Shown: positions 32,380 through 42,959 of the stretch, one piece after another
How the letters are laid out: each line of letters opens with the position of its first letter
Numbering within the stretch: position 1 is the stretch's first letter
NCBI GenBank assembly: GCA_958295665.1
Contig: OY282560.1
Span: 22,279,653-22,343,652 of the forward strand
Length of the DNA: 64,000 bases
Source: Tipula vernalis
Lineage: Eukaryota; Arthropoda; Insecta; Diptera; Tipulidae
Direction: 5' to 3'
Program-made: the position numbers and the translations under genes
The notes under the pieces: model-generated
What the model was told of the DNA's origin: nothing
Seen by the model: only the letters and a program-made list of their open reading frames with translations
Databases searched by the model: none

Positions 32380-32466
32380 GTAGGGTCCAGCACAATAGAT
32401 CTTTTAGGTCGCGGTGCGAGGTGGCTTATCGCCCACATGGCCCTCCAGTAAATAATAATAATAATA
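32380..32466 (+). other. LOA-A 3' untranslated region and TAA tail
   Basis: The 87-bp 3' region starts AGTAGGGTCCAGCACAATAG and ends in CCCTCCAGTAAATAATAATAA-type repeats before the target duplication. A TAA-repeat tail instead of poly-A is known for I-group LINEs. The deleted derivatives end with the same sequence and tail, consistent with recognition by the same reverse transcriptase. Confidence 0.85.
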
Positions 32467-33351
32467 AAAGGTCCTGGACCAGATGGTTTACCAGTGTCTC
32501 AATTGAAGCAGTGTGCATTTGGTTTTGCCGCTCCTTTATGCCATTTATTTAATTTGAGCCTCAGCCAAGGCAAATTTCCTGATCTGTGGAAAACATCAAG
32601 TATCATACCGATCCACAAAAGCGGTTCCCGCAGTGATGTAACAAATTATCGTGGAATTGCAATACTGTCTTGCATTCCTAAAGTATTCGAGTCAATGGTT
32701 AACAAAGTGATCTACTTCCACTCTAAGCAACTTATTAGCACACGTCAGCATGGATTTTTTCCTGGCCGCTCAACGGTCACAAATTTAGCGGTCTTTCAAA
32801 ATAATCTAATTAATTCTGTTGCCTCGAAAGTTCAAGTCGATGTGGTCTATACCGATTTCGCTAAAGCTTTCGATAAACTTAATCACAGGTTATTAGTGAA
32901 TAAGCTCAGTGAACTTAATTGCGACATTATTCCCTTAAATTGGCTTATGTCTTATTTATCGGATCGCAAAATGTTTGTCAAGATCAACGATACGTTCTCA
33001 GAATGTTTTATTGCGACATCTGGGGTGCCTCAAGGTAATCACTTGGGTCCATTATTATTTTTATTGTTCATTAACAATGTTGTTGATTGCTTCAAATTCG
33101 CAGACTGTATTCTATTTGCTGACGACATGAAAATATATGCAAATATTTCATGTGAATTGGATCGCGATCACTTTCAGCGGGACCTCAACACATTTTGCGG
33201 TTGGTGTGTTACTAACCTTATGTTTCTGAATGTTGATAAGTGTCACGTGATCACCTATTCCAGATCTGAACAAAAATTTAGAACATCATTGAAGTATGCG
33301 GGATTGCTGATGAATATAAATCCACAAAGTATGTTACTTACTTTCAACTAA
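32467..33351 (+). pseudogene. CR1-A ORF2, reverse transcriptase part
   Basis: This continues CR1-A after the LOA insertion. KGPGPDGLP spans the target duplication. SSIIPIHKSGSRSDVTNYRGIA, HGFFPGRSTVTNL, VDVVYTDFAKAFDKLNH (first catalytic Asp), SGVPQGNHLGPLLF and ILFADDMKIYA (catalytic Phe-Ala-Asp-Asp) follow in one frame. Similarity ends near 33290 in VITYSRSEQKF, and the thumb and C-terminal domain are absent. They are seen only in the diverged copy at about 61.1 kb. Confidence 0.9.
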
Positions 33352-34518
33352 TTTTCACAACAAACAAACAACCAAAAAAATTACTTTAATCAACAAACTC
33401 ATTAAAAATACATTTTAGTTTCTTGAACAAATCTTCAAATCTTGCGATGATTGAAAGTCTTAAAAACAATTTTCTTGCGCGTACAAATTAGATAAATCTA
33501 TATGGGATGTACTACATTCAAGATCGTTTTTAAAATCTTGCACTCGATCGTATACGCAACAAAAAAACCAAAAATTATAATTTATGTGGTACATCTATGT
33601 ACATACGCGCATAAATAGATTTAGAAAAAAAAAATCGAATAATTTCGTCGTTAATTTCAATTAGCTGGAGACCGAAAATGTGGAAATAAATTTCATCCGC
33701 GCGCATTCACAGTATATACGAGCGCGAGCATATATACACACCGACAAGTACGAAGAAGATGCAACGACGAAGAAAACACTGTGTATGTACACATTTTCTT
33801 TCCAATTGATTTTTTGTGTTGATTGTTATGTTAGATAGAAAATGTTAAATACAAGAAAAACAAAAATTAATTCTCTAATCCGAGCGCGCTACTTAAGTAG
33901 CTTAAAAGAAATTATCGTTTGACTAGACCACCCAGATGTTTGTTGTTCTTTCGTTATATTTGAAGTAAAAAAAAAAAAAAAAATTCGTATTTCTCACTGT
34001 GATCATAAAATTTATTTACATCGCGCCGATTTTTTATTTTTTTTACATTGTTCTCTTGTACATTCCTACTATAGAATATCGATCGACATGATTTTGTTAT
34101 TTAATTTCTTATTCTTATATATTCTAAAATGCACAGAAGGTAAATATCGCGCCCAAAGATTTTATCAGATAAACAATTTTGTCACACGTAAATATTGTAT
34201 AACAAGAACTAGGTAGTCTAATCTGGACAAAGCACCGTGCACGATCTATGAGTCAGTATTACTACAAGTAATAAATAGACGGGTTTCCGCCATATGACTT
34301 TTAGTTTTCTCAAAAAGTGGGTGACAACATTTTTTGAAATTCTGATTATTCCCTAGATACTACATCAGGTTGATATGTATTATTGTTTAGCTTATAAACA
34401 TGGTCAATCATTAAATGAGGTCTTAGCTCTGTAACATCTTCCACCACATATTTACCTACCAACTGTATGTATATAGAGAATAAAAGCTTCCTAGCTACGT
34501 TTTGTACGTTCGATGTTG
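33352..34518. other. AT-rich non-coding stretch
   Basis: No coding content was recognised. A GCGCGC-containing segment at 33690-33780 (purine-rich, with short TATA-like runs) stands out from its surroundings, and an 18-base A-run is near 33968. It may be host intergenic or intronic DNA. Confidence 0.4.
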
Positions 34519-36079
34519 CAAAGTCGAATATCGAAAGGTCGAATGTCTAAAGGCCGAATGAGTCGGAAGGCCGAATGTCGACAGGCCAAATGTCTAAAGG
34601 CCGAATGTCAAAAGGCCGCATGGGTCGAATGGTCGAATGGCCGAATGTGTGGAAAGACTGATTGGGTCGAAAGGCCTAATTTTCATTAAAGGTTGGCTAC
34701 CTTGTCTAGAAAAAATAAATCCAAACAAAAAATTTCCGAAAAACGAAAATGCAGAAAACTAAAATCCTGAAACACAATTATCAAAGTGCGGCCCAAGCTA
34801 AAATTGCCTCAACCTTTCAGACACAGATCAAAGGAATTATATCGCTCATATTGCTTCTACGGATTGTTGTACCACAAATGTTTCAAATTATTTTGTGGTT
34901 GGCTTAATTCGTTGGGTTAGTATAGTATCGACGAATCTATTGGAGCGAATTGCGGATTTAATTCTTCGTTAAAGGTTCGTCAACCTTGCAGACACAGATC
35001 AAAGGAAGAGATCACTACATTTGCCTGAAAAAAAAATCCAGAAATTATCAGGAAGGCAATCCAGAAAAAAATCCAGAAAAAATATTTTGTTTGAAATAAA
35101 TGAAAAAAATTAAATTTTATAGGCATTTTTAGTACATCTATCAGAAGAAGCGATACGAGCGATATAATTCCTTTGATCTGTGTCTGCAAGGTTGACGAAG
35201 CATTAACGAAGCATTAAATCTATAATTCGCTAAAATATCTTCGTCGATACCATACTAACCCAACGAATTGAGCCAACCACAAAATAATTTGAAACATTTG
35301 TGGTAGAACTATCAGTAGAAGCGATATGAGCGATACAATTCCATTGATATGTGTCTGAAAGGTTGATGAAGCAATTTCCATTACCATAAATTTTAAGAAC
35401 TTTACGGGAAAACTCATATTTAAAAGACATTTTATAAATTTTAGCTTTAACTTGGGTCGCACTTTGATAATTGTGTTTCTGGATTTTGGTTTTTCGGAAT
35501 TTTTTTGTTTCTGGATTTTTTTTTTGGGAATATGTTACCAACCCATCAAAGGAATTGTATCACTTGTATCGCTTCTTCTGATAGATGTACCACAAATATT
35601 TCAAGTGGCGACATAAGTCTAAAAATGCCTATAAAATTGATTTTTCATTTATTTTGAACAAAATATTTTTTTTGGATTGCTTCCTTAGTAATTTCTAGGC
35701 AATGTAGTTTTAATGTAGTGATCCCGTTCATTAAATTTTCCTTCACTTGATTGAAATTAATATTTAAAAACATTGAATTTATTTATTTTAATGAGAAAAA
35801 AAAACGTAAATAGGACAAAAAAACGTAAGAAGATTTTAATATTTAAAGCGATTTACTATTAAATTTTGAAAATTTTCATTCATAAAAAGATGAAAAATTA
35901 AAATCAAATTCTATACAAACGGCCTTTCAACACAATCGTCCTTTCGACATTCTGCCTTTCGACATTCGGCCTTCTACTTTTTCGGCCTTTCGACACATTC
36001 GGCCTTTCGAAATTCGGCTTTTCGGCCTTTCGACATTCGGCCTTTCGGCGTTCGGCCTTTCGACATTCGGAATTTTGGC
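34519..36079. mobile_element. Family B element, copy 2, with a nested insertion
   Basis: The left GTCGAAAGGCCGAAT-type array (about 34519-34681) and the inverse array (35921-36079) flank the same AT-rich centre as copy 1 at 9.5-10.3 kb. Both centres share TTTTCCTTCACTT, AACGTAAGAAGATTTTAA and the segment before the right array. The centre is interrupted by the family C element at 34691-35726. Array units differ between copies, so each array has evolved by its own expansions. Confidence 0.8.
34691..35726 (-). mobile_element. Family C fold-back element nested in family B copy 2
   Basis: This 1,036-bp insertion is flanked by the 9-bp direct repeat TTCATTAAA (34682-34690 and 35727-35735). The uninterrupted target sequence is seen in family B copy 1. 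The element starts GGTTGGCTACCTTGTCTAG and ends TAGTGATCCCG, the inverse of the ends of the shorter relative at 61970-62330. Inside are inverted duplications: a perfect 32-bp pair at 34976-35007 and 35168-35199, and a roughly 120-bp pair around 34817-34935 and 35240-35370. No transposase is present. The 9-bp duplication fits Mutator-like or classical fold-back elements; the superfamily is not proven. Confidence 0.8.
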
Positions 36080-36830
36080 CCTATTCCGTTTTGAATACAT
36101 AATTGAAATTACCTTTCAACCAGTTGGCGAAAGTTCGTCGAAGAGGATAGACGTGTTTTTTTCTATCCTCTCCAAAAATTTAATTTAATTTTATTTTATT
36201 TTTGTTTCTTATGTAGTGATACACATATGTATACACATTTTAATTTTAAATTTTAAATTTAATTCTAATTAAATTCAAGTTTAGTGTAATAATAATCAAA
36301 GTGTAGTGTAAATAATTAAAGTGTAATTTTGGAAAATGCAATCCACCGGGATGCATTTGTCAGGCAATGTTTTTATTTTGTAGATAGAAAAATTAAAAGT
36401 GCATGATTTGGTATTTTTTGGGACTGTACATAAAATCAAATTTCAATTTTTAATTACTAAAGTCTACTAATTGGATAGTATTGAAATAGATTTTAACTTA
36501 CGCACACTTATTTGTATTCTTCTCAATCGACACTAATCCATACTTAAAATATAGTATATAACAGGGCCAACAATATGTTTATGTACCTGTCTCGTTCGCT
36601 CTTCACACGGATTCGGTGAAGGAAATGTAATATGTTTTGTTGGTTTTTGTATTATAATGTACAAACAACAACAAAAAGGAGAATGTTTTTCGTTGGTTTT
36701 GATATAGTCGTCACAAATATTTTACTGTATCTTGATACATAGATCAGGCAAGATATACAGAAAGTAAGTTTTCGGTATACCTTGTAGATCAGGTATGTTT
36801 GTATGTGCTATAAGGTCTCCTGCAACGCAC
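36080..36830. other. AT-rich spacer with one hairpin
   Basis: No gene. A perfect 10-bp stem with a 10-nt T-rich loop lies at 36142-36171 (AGAGGATAGA opposed to TCTATCCTCT). The rest is AT-rich with no recognisable similarity. Confidence 0.5.
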
Positions 36831-37476
36831 ATTATTATTATTATTATTACTGGGGGGGGCCATGCGGGCGATCAGCCACTTCGCACTGCGACCTAAAAGA
36901 TCTATTGTGCTGGATCCTGCTTAATTATCCGTCAAGTCAATATTCAGGTTCTTAATGAACCTGACGATACTGCCTCCCGGTACGTGATACATACTATCTG
37001 GGCTTATTGCTCTCCCTCCTAGATGTTTACTACAGCATGTAGTTCCGCTAGAAAGACGGTAGCATTGGAGCTCAAGGACCTCGAGAGGGTTGTCCCACTC
37101 CCGTATATTCCTACTCCTGCCCCGTATTCCGTTTGATTTTACTCTTACGAGTTGCTCGGATTTGCAAATCACCTTTAGGTCACCCAGCTTTACTACAGGA
37201 AGTCTAAATAAAACTGGAGGGTGCCCGGTATCCAGAGTCCGCATATTTTGGGCTGATTAACCTATCAGCCATTCATCTTTCGGCATATGCTGTTCCACCT
37301 TAGATTAGGGTTTTTTGTCAAGGTTTTCTCCTTTAGCGCCGTACTTTAGCCTGTGCCAAATGGCCAAAAATGTGCCAAGTGGCCTTAGTTACCAGTGGTT
37401 GCCACGAGGAGGCAGTACGTACCCTTGCAAATTGTGAACAGGTTACCCCTTACACAATTGTACCCATCACGCAGCT
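36831..37476 (-). mobile_element. Internally deleted LOA derivative, copy 1
   Basis: This non-autonomous relative of LOA-A lies on the minus strand. It keeps part of the leader (including the hairpin at 37214-37235), a short piece of RNase H coding sequence, the last about 30 codons of ORF2 (HLGGRAISPDSMYHVPGGSI, ending DLTDN), the 3' region and a TAA tail. The two internal junctions (about 37130-37142 and 37023-37031) are at the same places as in the copy at 50611-51271. A 107-codon frame runs through the junctions (36921-37244), but it is a by-product and not a functional protein. The leader is 5' truncated here and no target duplication was found. Confidence 0.88.
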
Positions 37477-37778
37477 CCCAAGGTTGGGAACTAAATGAGC
37501 TGAGTGCCCTACAAGTTGAAGTCGAGAAACCAGAGGAACAGTGGTTAGACCTTCAAGATCAAGAAGTAGTACCCAATAAAACAAAAATTGGGGAAGTCAA
37601 AATTGAGCAAGAAAAGTGGGAGCCAGAACTAGTGGAAGAAGATCTAACACAGGAGAATAAAAAAGTTCAGATTGAGGAGCCAACTCCTAGTGATACCGAG
37701 GAGGAATCCACCAAAATGGAGCCCGTGATGGTTTCCGTCACATTGCAGTGGGCAGACATTGGGTCATTCGGTATCTGA
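37477..37778 (+). CDS. Glu-rich ORF fragment, unknown
   Basis: Downstream of the LOA derivative an open frame encodes about 98 residues rich in Glu, Val and Lys (ELNELSALQVEVEKPEEQW, then EEESTKMEPVMV). It ends at a TGA at 37776. The apparent 5' extension to 37395 is LOA leader sequence and unrelated. Composition is coding-like, and GC content is higher than the surroundings to about 38060, where a basic stretch RSRAKMRGNPKAKC appears in another frame. It could be a piece of a retroelement gag or a host exon. No family recognised. Confidence 0.3.
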
Positions 37779-38819
37779 GCTCCCAAAGTGCATATGCTCG
37801 CCTAATAAGATTAAAGGCAGGTCTAGAGCTAAGATGAGGGGCAACCCCAAAGCCAAATGCAGGAGTGAATCAGTTAGGCACGTGCGCAAATCTCGGCCGC
37901 AAAGAGGATCAGCGGCGCTTGCTTAGTTGCTCGATTCTGGGAGTGGGCCAATCGGCATTTAGCGCAAAATCAAGTCCCTGTTGATCATTTATTTGGTGTG
38001 TTAGATTTGCGGTTAGAGGACAAGATGCTGGCCAGGTCCAATCGGCGATTGGTTTCCGCGAAATTATAGCTCTCTGCGGTTACCATTTTCCCTTTACAAT
38101 GCCTACAAGTTTACAAATGATGTTAACAATATGTAATGTAAAGGGAAAATGAAGGCTGGTATGTTTCTGGTTTATCGCCATAAACCAAGAAATACCAGTA
38201 TTTATGGCTAAGAATTTATTAGGATTAGGAAATAGTTAGGTTTAAATAGGACTACTAACATAAAATAGGAGTTAGATTAGGGATACTAACCTAGAAAGTA
38301 AGTAGAATAGGAAATGCCATTAGTAGTTTAGCAACAACGCACATCCAAGTATTTGTTTTGGTCTACGGGGGAGCGGCTGAAGGTTATCGGGTGCACCCTT
38401 GGTACTTAAATGTGAAACGCACACCATGTTACTAGTTATTAGCACGAGTGGGAACATCCGCAGTAATCACACCACCATCTTACAAAATTCCTTTTTTCTA
38501 CAAATAGTACCATATAAATCCACAACAATAAGTAATGATCCAGCAAAATGCATAAAAATACCATCATCAGCAGCAACAGTTGGTAGATGGGACCTGGATC
38601 CATGTAACTAGATCCTGACTATCAGACCTAAGTCTGTTCAGGATAAGGCCATCTTCGAAACCCAGTTGACGTGATTGCACGGAGACAAGATTAACATCAC
38701 TTATGAACTCATCCAGCAGTAAGATAAATTGGTGTCCAAAAACATTTCAGTAAACAACCATCAGACAGGGGATGAAGAAGCATTCAAAGGGGCTACAATC
38801 TTAGGGGAGGTTCACTAAT
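37779..38819. other. Unassigned stretch before the Helitron
   Basis: The first 300 bp are GC-richer and may belong to the same unknown element as the Glu-rich frame. The rest has no recognisable content. It may contain the 5' part of the Helitron, whose TC terminus was not identified. Confidence 0.35.
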
Positions 38820-41800
38820 TTGTACACAGGAAATCTAGTATATGATATCCAGTCGCCCGAAAGTCGTTGTGAAGGGATTAATCGACACATGCGGAGACAC
38901 CAGCCAGTCAATGCCGGAGTAGATCGATATTTCCAACACCGGATTTTCGACATGGATTCAATAAAGATCATGGTACGACCGAATGAGACGAGGTTTCAAA
39001 TTATATTGCAAACAACAAATCCAGCATGTGATAAGAAGACAAACAGCTTCCATTGTTCAATCTCCCGCAGGAGACTGCCAAAATTTAAACGGATTAACGT
39101 TTGTTATCCTCATTTAGATACCGTAATGTACCCGATTTTATTTCCGACGGTTCAGGAAGGATGGAGCACACAAATTTGTCGCTGTAAAAAGAACGAGATA
39201 GTTGCTGAACGAAAGACGTTTAACCCAGCAGTATGTGGTTGACGCTTATATTCGCGCAGAATCAAACGATCTTCAATGGATCGGAAACAATCAACCGGCA
39301 TTGAGAGGAGATATCTATAAGCTTTAATGGAATACTTAAATCGTGACGAAGATTCAGAAAACAAGCAGGTTGGAATTCTGTAATATTGCCATCTAGCTTT
39401 CAGGGTAGCTCTCGCCATATGCAACATCATTACCAGGATGCTATTGTGAGGCAATTGTTAGAAAGTATAGCAAGCCGGATCTTTTTGTCACCATGACCTG
39501 CAATCCGAAATGAAAAGAAATCGTAGAAAACCTTGAGCCCTGGCAAAAAGTGGAACATCGGCCAGACTTCGGCCGGACAGTATGAAAAAATCTCTTTTTG
39601 GAACTATGAACACATTTTAATCATTCTCGATGACGATTCAAAATTACGAACTGAAGAAGACATCGACAAAATTGTTATGGCTCAATTCCTGTCCAAGAAT
39701 TATCGCCTCATTTTTTTGAAATCATTGTTAGAAATATGATCCATACACCATGTGGCAACCGTAATCCAAACAGTCCATGCATGGTGTAAGGGAAATGTTC
39801 CAAAGGTTTTCTAAAAGAATTTCAAGATATTACATTGGGAAATGTGAACGGATACCCCAACTACAAAAGAAGAGAGACAAACGAAATAGAAGTTTTTCCC
39901 GGTCGTCGCATTAATAACAGTTGGGTGGTCCCATACAATTCATATCTTTGTCTAAAATATAACTGCCATATCATCGTTGAAGTATTTGCCACAGTAAAGA
40001 GTGTGAAATATTTGTTTAAATATGTGTATAAAGGACATGATTGTGCTAAGGTTTCGGTATCCGAATAAAAAATCACGATGAATCTTTAATGTTAATGGAT
40101 TCGCGCTATGTCAGTGCACCAGAAGCCATTTGGAGAATTTTTTGTTTCCCAATGCATGATCAAAGCCATACCATATACCGATTACCAGTTCATTTGCAGG
40201 AAGAGCAGAGCGTTTGCTTTCGCGTAGGGAATATACTACATGCAGCAGACCGTGCCACTTCAAGAGATACAAAACTTACTGCTTGGTTTAAACTCAACCA
40301 AAATCCAGATGATCCAGATGCAAACCAGTGGAAATATTGGGAAATCCCCGTTCACTATATTTGGGACGATAAAAACACTTCCTGGGAAAAGTGACAACGT
40401 GGTGGAATAAAGTGATTGGTCGCTTTAACATGAGACGGGAGCTAAATCATTTGAAGACGTTTGAAGGATTGCATTTGTGAAACATACCAGGAAGCAGTAA
40501 AGGAAAAAAGATTTCTTTTAGATGATTCAATTTGGCAAAAAACTCTGGAAGACGCTAAATCTTATGCTATGCCTGCCCAAATGAGACAGCTTTTTGCAAA
40601 TATTTGTGCCTTTTTTTGCCATCTGACCCTTTATTACTTTGGAATGAAAATAAGACATGGCTGAAGATATATGCCGAAAACTCCACGGTTGGGATGAGCA
40701 TTGCACCAGTTGCGAATCACATGCTTGCATTAAGAATACTATGATTTACTCTAGAGTCTTTCAACCTATCCAATGTTACAAGCGGATTACATGCAGTCCT
40801 GTGTATTTCACAAAATTGTTGGTGCAACTCAAGATAAAACCAGAAGTCCAAAATGTTATTTTCTTGATGGTCCTGGAGGTAGCCGGAAAACTTATTTGTA
40901 TGAAACACTGATTCGTTATTTTCGCACTAGAAAGCATTTAGTTTTAGCTACGACAACAACTGGAGTAGCTGCTAATTTATTAATTAATGGACGAACATGC
41001 TAATCAGTTTTTAAACTGCCTATACCAATCGGAGAAGCATCCATCTCAGGATTGAGAATGGAAAGTGATGGTGCAGAAGATATTCGTCGTGCAAAATTGA
41101 TTATTATAGATAAGTGCACTATGGTATCCAGTCATGTTCTCAATACAATTGACAAGTTGCTGCAAGAAGTTATGCAAACAAACGTCCCGTTTGGTGGAAA
41201 GGTCATGTTAATTGGAGCTGATTTCCGGCAACGTTTAGCTATTGTTCCACATGCAATGCGGTCTGCTGTGGTTCAATCAAGCTTAAAGTATTCGCAAAAC
41301 TGGCACAATTTTGAGAAGCTGAGTTTAGTAGAGAGCATGAAATGCGCTGATCAAGACTATAATAATTGGTTGTTACAACTTGGAGCTGGAACACTTGATT
41401 GTGGGAACAACTGACCACCTGACACTATTGAAATTCCCAAAAATTTTATTTGTGGCGATGATTTGGTGACAGAAACTTTTGGAAAAGCAATTTCTTAATC
41501 AATTCAATATGAATTCTATCAGTCCGGCTGGGCTACCTCAACATACTCTGAATCTTAAAGTTGGAACTATATAGTCATGCTAGTTCGGAATCTCAACACT
41601 AAACAAGGATTATGCAACGGTACACGATTAGTTGTGAAAAACATGAAAGATAACGTTATTGAGGCAGAAGTGCTCACTGGATCTCATAATGGGTAACATC
41701 GTTTTAATTCCAAGGATAGATCTTTCAACCTGGAGTTACCTTTTAAACTTGAACGACGACAATTTCCTATTAAGGCAGCATTTGCTATGACCATAAACAA

Positions 41801-42140
41801 GTCTCAAGGTCAAACAATGAACAAAGTTGCGATATACCTGTCGGAACCTGTATTTGGACACGGACAACTTTATGTTGCATTCTCAAGGGTTCGTCGTTCC
41901 TATGACGTCAAAGTTAAGATTCTGCCAACGCCGCACCAGGGAAATCTGATATTTTTCACCACACTTTTGGTGATTCTTTGGATCTTCGTAATATAGATCA
42001 GTATTCAGTAAGAGCAATTGTTTGGCCGTTAAATGATAATTGCTACCAGATTAAAAAAGAGGTGCTTAATTTAACTGACGGGGATTCCAACAACGGATCC
42101 TTCACAATTAAAGAAATCATTAGAGTATATTAATTGCACC
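38820..42140 (+). pseudogene. Helitron Rep-helicase, degraded
   Basis: This is the remains of the large Helitron rolling-circle transposase. The N-terminal Helitron-like domain starts near 39090 (LPKFKRINVCYPHLDTVMYP), with YRDA/NPKW-type motifs near 39430-39520. The HUH nuclease motif near 39605 reads Tyr-Glu-His (NYEHILIIL) instead of His-x-His. The tyrosine region VKYLFKYVYKGHD is at about 40010-40040. The Pif1-like helicase starts at about 40865: Walker A reads GPGGSRKT with Arg in place of the last Gly, and Walker B reads IIIDKCTM with Lys in place of Glu. The C-terminal motifs FAMTINKSQGQT and GQLYVAFSRV lie at 41787-41900. Many stops and shifts; inactive. Confidence 0.9.
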
Positions 42141-42555
42141 TTCTGGAATGCCACCACACAAACTAATCCTGGAAGTTGGTGCAATAGTTATGCTTATCAG
42201 GAATATAAATTTACAATCGGGTTCGTTCAGTGATGTCCGTATGGCGGTGAATGAATTATTTAAAAAATCTGTAAAACTAGGAGTTATTACAGGTGTTGGA
42301 AAAGGTAATATTGTTTTTATGCTATGAATAAAGCTGATAACTACAACTGATCCAAATATGTCATTTACAATATCAAGATTTCAATTGACATTGAGACTCA
42401 CATTTGCTATGACTATAAAAATAAATTAAGAGCTACCAAAACCATTATTTACTCACCGGCAGCTATAAGTGGCTTTTAGTCGTGTGAGTCTTCCCACTGA
42501 TTTAGCGAACTAAATGTACCGTAGATTCGATCCCGTAGGGGCCACAGGCCACTAG
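42141..42555 (+). pseudogene. Second Helitron helicase C-terminal fragment
   Basis: After the first helicase ends, a second, diverged piece of the same domain follows: PSGMPPHKLILEVGAIVMLI near 42145, ISRFQLTLRLTFAMTI near 42375, then QL-VAFSRVSLPTDLAN near 42470. It repeats motifs already seen at 41580-41900, so it is from another Helitron copy or a duplication. A GGCC-aca-GGCC mini-hairpin followed by CTAG and a T (42552-42556) is a possible Helitron 3' terminus, but the stem is very short. Confidence 0.65.
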
Positions 42556-42556
42556 T

Positions 42557-42959
42557 GTTATCTAATGGCCTAAGCCACATGCCGGAAAAATATCTGTGAT
42601 TTGAGCAATCTTCAGTACATCAAACCTCTAAAATTCATAAATCACAAAAAATTTTAACTATTTTCAGATTCACTCATCCACAAAAGACTTTTTTTTGTCA
42701 TAATCAAATCTTCATAAGCTAGCTAGTGGTATATGTCACAACCTGAGAAAAACTCTACATTACAGTTTAATAAATAGATGTACCTTATCATCATTCCAAC
42801 CTGGTATAAACCTAGGTAAAATATCTAGGTTTCAAATTATTATTTTTAGCATTAACTATTAATTTCTAATTCTATTTTTTATATTTTTTTATTATCATTT
42901 GGTAAATCTGATTAATGATGATCTGATTTGAGGAGCTCAATTATATTCATGTGCTTATG
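42557..42959. other. AT-rich spacer
   Basis: Gap between the Helitron remnant and the Gypsy-like element. No coding or structural feature was recognised. An LTR of the following element could be hidden here but could not be shown. Confidence 0.35.

Larger units (their letters stand above)
26837..32466 (+). mobile_element. LOA-clade LINE, full length and nearly intact (LOA-A)
   Basis: This is a 5,630-bp non-LTR retrotransposon bounded by a perfect 14-bp target duplication AAAGGTCCTGGACC (26823-26836 and 32467-32480). It is inserted into the RT gene of CR1-A. It has a 452-bp leader, ORF1 (484 codons), ORF2 with endonuclease, reverse transcriptase, RNase H and a terminal CCHC finger, a short 3' region, and a tail of TAA repeats. 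The domain order and the GYADDVAI-type RT place it in the LOA/I group. The only visible lesion is a one-base frameshift in a T-run at 31922-31932. It is the youngest large insertion in the window. Confidence 0.93.
24190..33300 (+). mobile_element. CR1-type LINE (CR1-A), split by a LOA insertion
   Basis: This is a two-ORF LINE. ORF1 (24365-25327) carries a PHD-like finger. ORF2 has endonuclease and reverse transcriptase pieces at 25240-26836 and 32467-33290. The two ORF2 pieces join at the LOA target site, where AAAGGTCCTGGACC is present on both sides. The downstream end is cut within the RT thumb region (around 33290), where the frame loses similarity. A related, more decayed copy is at 59.0-61.6 kb. 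PHD-bearing ORF1 with this endonuclease style is typical of CR1-like LINEs. Confidence 0.85.

Noticed and set aside
34980..35541. Three minus-strand frames of 69-103 codons
   Set aside because: They lie in the inverted duplications of the family C fold-back element and mirror each other's sequence. No domain is present.
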